Source: an uncultured Robiginitomaculum sp.
Lineage (GTDB): Bacteria; Pseudomonadota; Alphaproteobacteria; Caulobacterales; Maricaulaceae
Direction of reading: 5' to 3'
Length of the DNA stretch: 57,084 nucleotides
Assembly: GCA_938010385.1 (NCBI GenBank)
Contig: CALLVD010000008.1
Span: 1-57,084, forward strand
Part shown: piece after piece, positions 55,962-57,084 of the stretch
Layout of the letters: every line of letters begins with the position of its first letter
How positions within the stretch are numbered: the first letter of the stretch is position 1
Position numbers and translations under genes: made by a program
The notes under the pieces: generated by a model
The model's input: the letters and a program-made list of their open reading frames with translations, nothing else
Told to the model about the DNA's origin: nothing
Databases searched by the model: none

Positions 55962-56842
55962 GTGACAGATTACGCATTGCGGTGCAGAAAAAAGGCCGTC
56001 TGGCCGAAGACAGTTTTGCCATGCTGAAAAAATGCGGGCTGCGGTTTTCCATACGCGGCGGCGGCTTGCTGGCGCGGGTGAAAAACGTACCCGTCGATTT
56101 GTTGCTGGTGCGTGATGATGACATTCCGTCATTCGTCGCGACCGGCGCGGCGGACCTTGGCATTGCCGGTGAAAACGTGCTGGTCGAAGAAGTGCTGATG
56201 ACCGCCGGCGGCATGGACGCGGTGATTGATCGCCGCCTTGGGTTTTCGCGCTGTAAGCTGTGCCTCGCGGCGGATTCCAACGGCCCTATCCAATCATCAA
56301 AGGATTTGGAAGGCACAAAAATCGCCACGACTTACCCCGGCGTATTGGGAAAATACCTGAAAGAAAACAATATCAAAGCGACATCTGTTGAGATGAAAGG
56401 CGCGGTTGAGCTCGCCCCGAGCATTAATATCGCAGAGTCCATTTGCGACCTCGTGTCCTCCGGCGCGACGTTAGAGGCCAATGGCCTTGCCGCGTTTGAA
56501 ACTATCTTAGAATCCGAAGCGGTTTTAATAAAATCATCGCGCAAATTCTCGCCGGAAAAGCAGGACATTTACGACAAGCTGGTGCGCCGCATTGACGGCG
56601 TGCTGCGCTCTGCTGACAGTAAATATATCATGCTGAATGCGCCCAAAGACGCCGTCGCCGCCATCAGCGAAATTCTGCCGGGATCTGATGCGCCGACCAT
56701 TATCCCGCTTGGCGGTGATTCCGATTTGGTCGCCGTTCAGGCCGTGTGTACAGAAAATGTCTTTTGGGACACGCTGGAAGATTTAAAAGCCGCGGGCGCG
56801 CGCTCCATCCTCGTCCTGCCGATTGAAAAGATGTTAGGTTAA
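55958..56842 (+). CDS. hisG: ATP phosphoribosyltransferase
   Basis: RIAVQKKGRLAEDSFAMLKKCGL, KIATTYPGVLGKYLKENNI, APSINIAESICDLVSSGATLEANGL. Confidence 0.95.
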   Translation: MSDRLRIAVQKKGRLAEDSFAMLKKCGLRFSIRGGGLLARVKNVPVDLLLVRDDDIPSFVATGAADLGIAGENVLVEEVLMTAGGMDAVIDRRLGFSRCKLCLAADSNGPIQSSKDLEGTKIATTYPGVLGKYLKENNIKATSVEMKGAVELAPSINIAESICDLVSSGATLEANGLAAFETILESEAVLIKSSRKFSPEKQDIYDKLVRRIDGVLRSADSKYIMLNAPKDAVAAISEILPGSDAPTIIPLGGDSDLVAVQAVCTENVFWDTLEDLKAAGARSILVLPIEKMLG

Positions 56843-56845
56843 ATC

Positions 56846-57084
56846 ATGCAAACCTTCGTTTGGTCAGATTTAAACGCATCGCAGCGCGAGGCCGCCCTCG
56901 CCCGCCCCGCCGCTATGCTGGACGATACGGTCATCGGCGGCGTCAAAGCCATCATGGCCGAAGTGCGCGCGCGCGGTGATGACGCTTTGCGGGAATTCAC
57001 TGCGAAATTTGACGGCGCGACCCTGACGGATATTCGCGTGCCGGCCGGGGATTTGGAAGCGGCCTGGGATGATCTGGACGCCGG
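56846..57084 (+). CDS. hisD: Histidinol dehydrogenase, N-terminal part (truncated by window end)
   Basis: MQTFVWSDLNASQREAALARPAAMLDDTVIGGVKAIMAEVRARGDDALREFTAKFDGATL. Confidence 0.9.
   Translation, partial: MQTFVWSDLNASQREAALARPAAMLDDTVIGGVKAIMAEVRARGDDALREFTAKFDGATLTDIRVPAGDLEAAWDDLDA

Noticed and set aside
1-57084. CRISPR arrays, prophage, toxin-antitoxin, restriction or other canonical defence systems
   Set aside because: No regularly spaced repeats, phage structural genes or recognisable defence proteins found; the ligase-associated helicase/nuclease set is a described repair module rather than a new defence system.

Overview
About 57 kb of alphaproteobacterial chromosome (inferred from yerC/hisG, ihfA/merR and phyR-nepR-ecfG neighbourhoods; possibly a marine Hyphomonadales/Maricaulales-like organism). 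Main blocks: (1) a periplasmic sugar-binding-like protein translationally coupled to a membrane GGDEF-EAL protein; (2) a scar with a decayed reverse-strand gene and an IS3-like remnant; (3) a beta-glucan (laminarin-type) utilisation locus: GPH transporter, GH94 phosphorylase, GH16, GH3, TonB-dependent receptor and a LytTR/LytS two-component system; (4) tamA-tamB; (5) bacteriophytochrome plus heme oxygenase; (6) the four-gene ligase-associated DNA repair set; (7) a general stress response region (about 32.2-50.2 kb) holding phyR/nepR/ecfG, HWE/HisKA_2-type kinases and many envelope, lipid and small stress genes. I can read GGAAC-N16/17-CGT(T/A) EcfG-type promoters directly ahead of many of its units; (8) tRNA-Pro and core genes (merR, ihfA, fabH, plsX, cytochrome bc1 chaperone, bamE, yerC-like, hisG, hisD start) with BIME-like paired palindromes. 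The strongest second-look items are the EcfG promoter-studded stress island, the bacteriophytochrome with a FATGUY-type receiver next to it, the binding-protein/c-di-GMP module, and the structured RR-TBDR intergenic region. All functional calls come from reading motifs by eye; no database search was run.
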